A DNA stretch of 64,000 nucleotides. It comes from Lewinellaceae bacterium. Lineage in GTDB: Bacteria > Bacteroidota > Bacteroidia > Chitinophagales > Saprospiraceae. The notes beneath the pieces are model-generated. The model was given only the letters and a program-made list of their open reading frames with translations, was not told where the DNA came from and ran no database searches. The stretch lies in the NCBI GenBank assembly GCA_020636375.1, contig JACJXZ010000002.1, forward strand, positions 744,001-808,000, written 5' to 3'. This document shows positions 63,776 to 64,000 of this stretch, one piece after another; the first letter of the stretch is position 1, and each line of letters begins with the position of its first letter. The translations under genes were made by a program, and so were the position numbers.

Positions 63776-64000
63776 AGCTTCCCGGGGAACCGCTGCGGGT
63801 TGGCCTCCTGCATAATCCTGTATGCTCTGAGGCGGCCTTCTCCTGGCACCAAAGCCAACAAATCCTGTCTATCCTGTTAATCCTGTCTACTTATACCGGC
63901 AGCTTCCCGGGAAACCGATGAGGGTTGGCCTCCTGCATAATCCTGTACACGCTGAGGCGGCCTCCTGGTACCAAAGCCAACAAATCCTGTCTATCCTGTT
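63776..64000. repeat. 125-bp tandem repeat (1.8 copies, cut by window end)
   Basis: Unit 1 spans 63776-63900 and unit 2 starts at 63901 (AGCTTCCCGGGGAACC vs AGCTTCCCGGGAAACC). They share GGGTTGGCCTCCTGCATAAT, then CCTGTATGC/TACACGC, GCTGAGGCGG, CCAAAGCCAACAAATCCTGT and CTATCCTGTT. A 3-bp deletion and several substitutions distinguish unit 2. A more decayed copy is recognisable from about 63655 to 63775. Confidence 0.85.

Larger units (their letters stand above)
62844..64000. other. 1.16-kb gene-free right end filled with short-word repeats
   Basis: No frame here has recognisable homology. In order: candidate promoter (62878-62908); a half-copy of the 169-bp palindrome (about 62997-63050); CCTGCCCGCC / GGCAGG palindromic stretch (63138-63200); decayed CTCTGTG words (63118-63290); GGTTTGGGG array (63371-63500); decayed CGCAGAG words (63538-63630); ATCCTGT words and the 125-bp tandem repeat (63690-64000). 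Confidence 0.7.

Overview
The window is a GC-rich chromosomal segment of a Bacteroidota bacterium, most likely from the Saprospiria (Lewinella / Phaeodactylibacter / Haliscomenobacter-like). Supporting evidence is several very large secreted proteins with type A or type B type IX secretion system (T9SS) C-terminal sorting domains, a SusC/SusD pair, Bacteroidota-type promoters (TTG-N20-TATATTTG), weak Shine-Dalgarno signals, and intergenic regions full of short-word repeats and palindromes. No rRNA, tRNA, CRISPR, integrase or transposase gene was seen.

Region 1 (1-19060, + strand except one gene) is a surface-polysaccharide / lipid-linked-sugar locus. It holds a nucleotide-sugar dehydrogenase (cut by the left edge), an FAD oxidoreductase, a polysaccharide deacetylase, a GT2 glycosyltransferase, two polytopic GT-C-like proteins, a secreted GH38-like protein, a UDP-GlcNAc 2-epimerase, a UbiA-type polyprenyl-phosphate transferase, an antisense HAD-IB phosphatase, a DUF1800/DUF1501 secreted pair and an initiating sugar transferase. 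A strong rho-independent terminator at 19022-19057 closes it. Many genes overlap or are nearly contiguous, so most of the block is probably co-transcribed.

Region 2 (19077-25609) is housekeeping: an XRE regulator divergent from a DUF2442 protein, TrmD, an FKBP-type isomerase, UbiX, a double-ACT protein and a sialate O-acetylesterase.

Region 3 (26052-49798) is dominated by surface and secreted proteins. A giant beta-helix / HYR protein gene (26052-33512) is broken by about a dozen frameshifts confined to 2.3 kb. A helical Saprospiraceae-type hypothetical follows, then a 1714-aa protein combining cohesin-like and dockerin-like modules, an FkbM methyltransferase, a 964-aa type B CTD protein and the SusD/SusC pair.

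Region 4 (50187-62843, all - strand) encodes an apparently complete reductive pyrimidine catabolic route: PreA/PreT dihydropyrimidine dehydrogenase, beta-ureidopropionase (nitrilase family, frameshifted), dihydropyrimidinase, an NCS1 nucleobase permease, a class III (beta-alanine) aminotransferase and a CoA-acylating (methyl)malonate-semialdehyde dehydrogenase. Together these would take uracil/thymine to acetyl-/propionyl-CoA. An AT-rich cassette (54009-56028) sits inside it: a secreted polymorphic-toxin-like protein, two paralogous putative immunity genes, and a 19-codon remnant of another immunity gene marked by a 44-bp exact direct repeat. This cassette is the best candidate for an undescribed system.

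The right end (62844-64000) has no gene; it is an accumulation of short-word and 125-bp tandem repeats that continues past the window.
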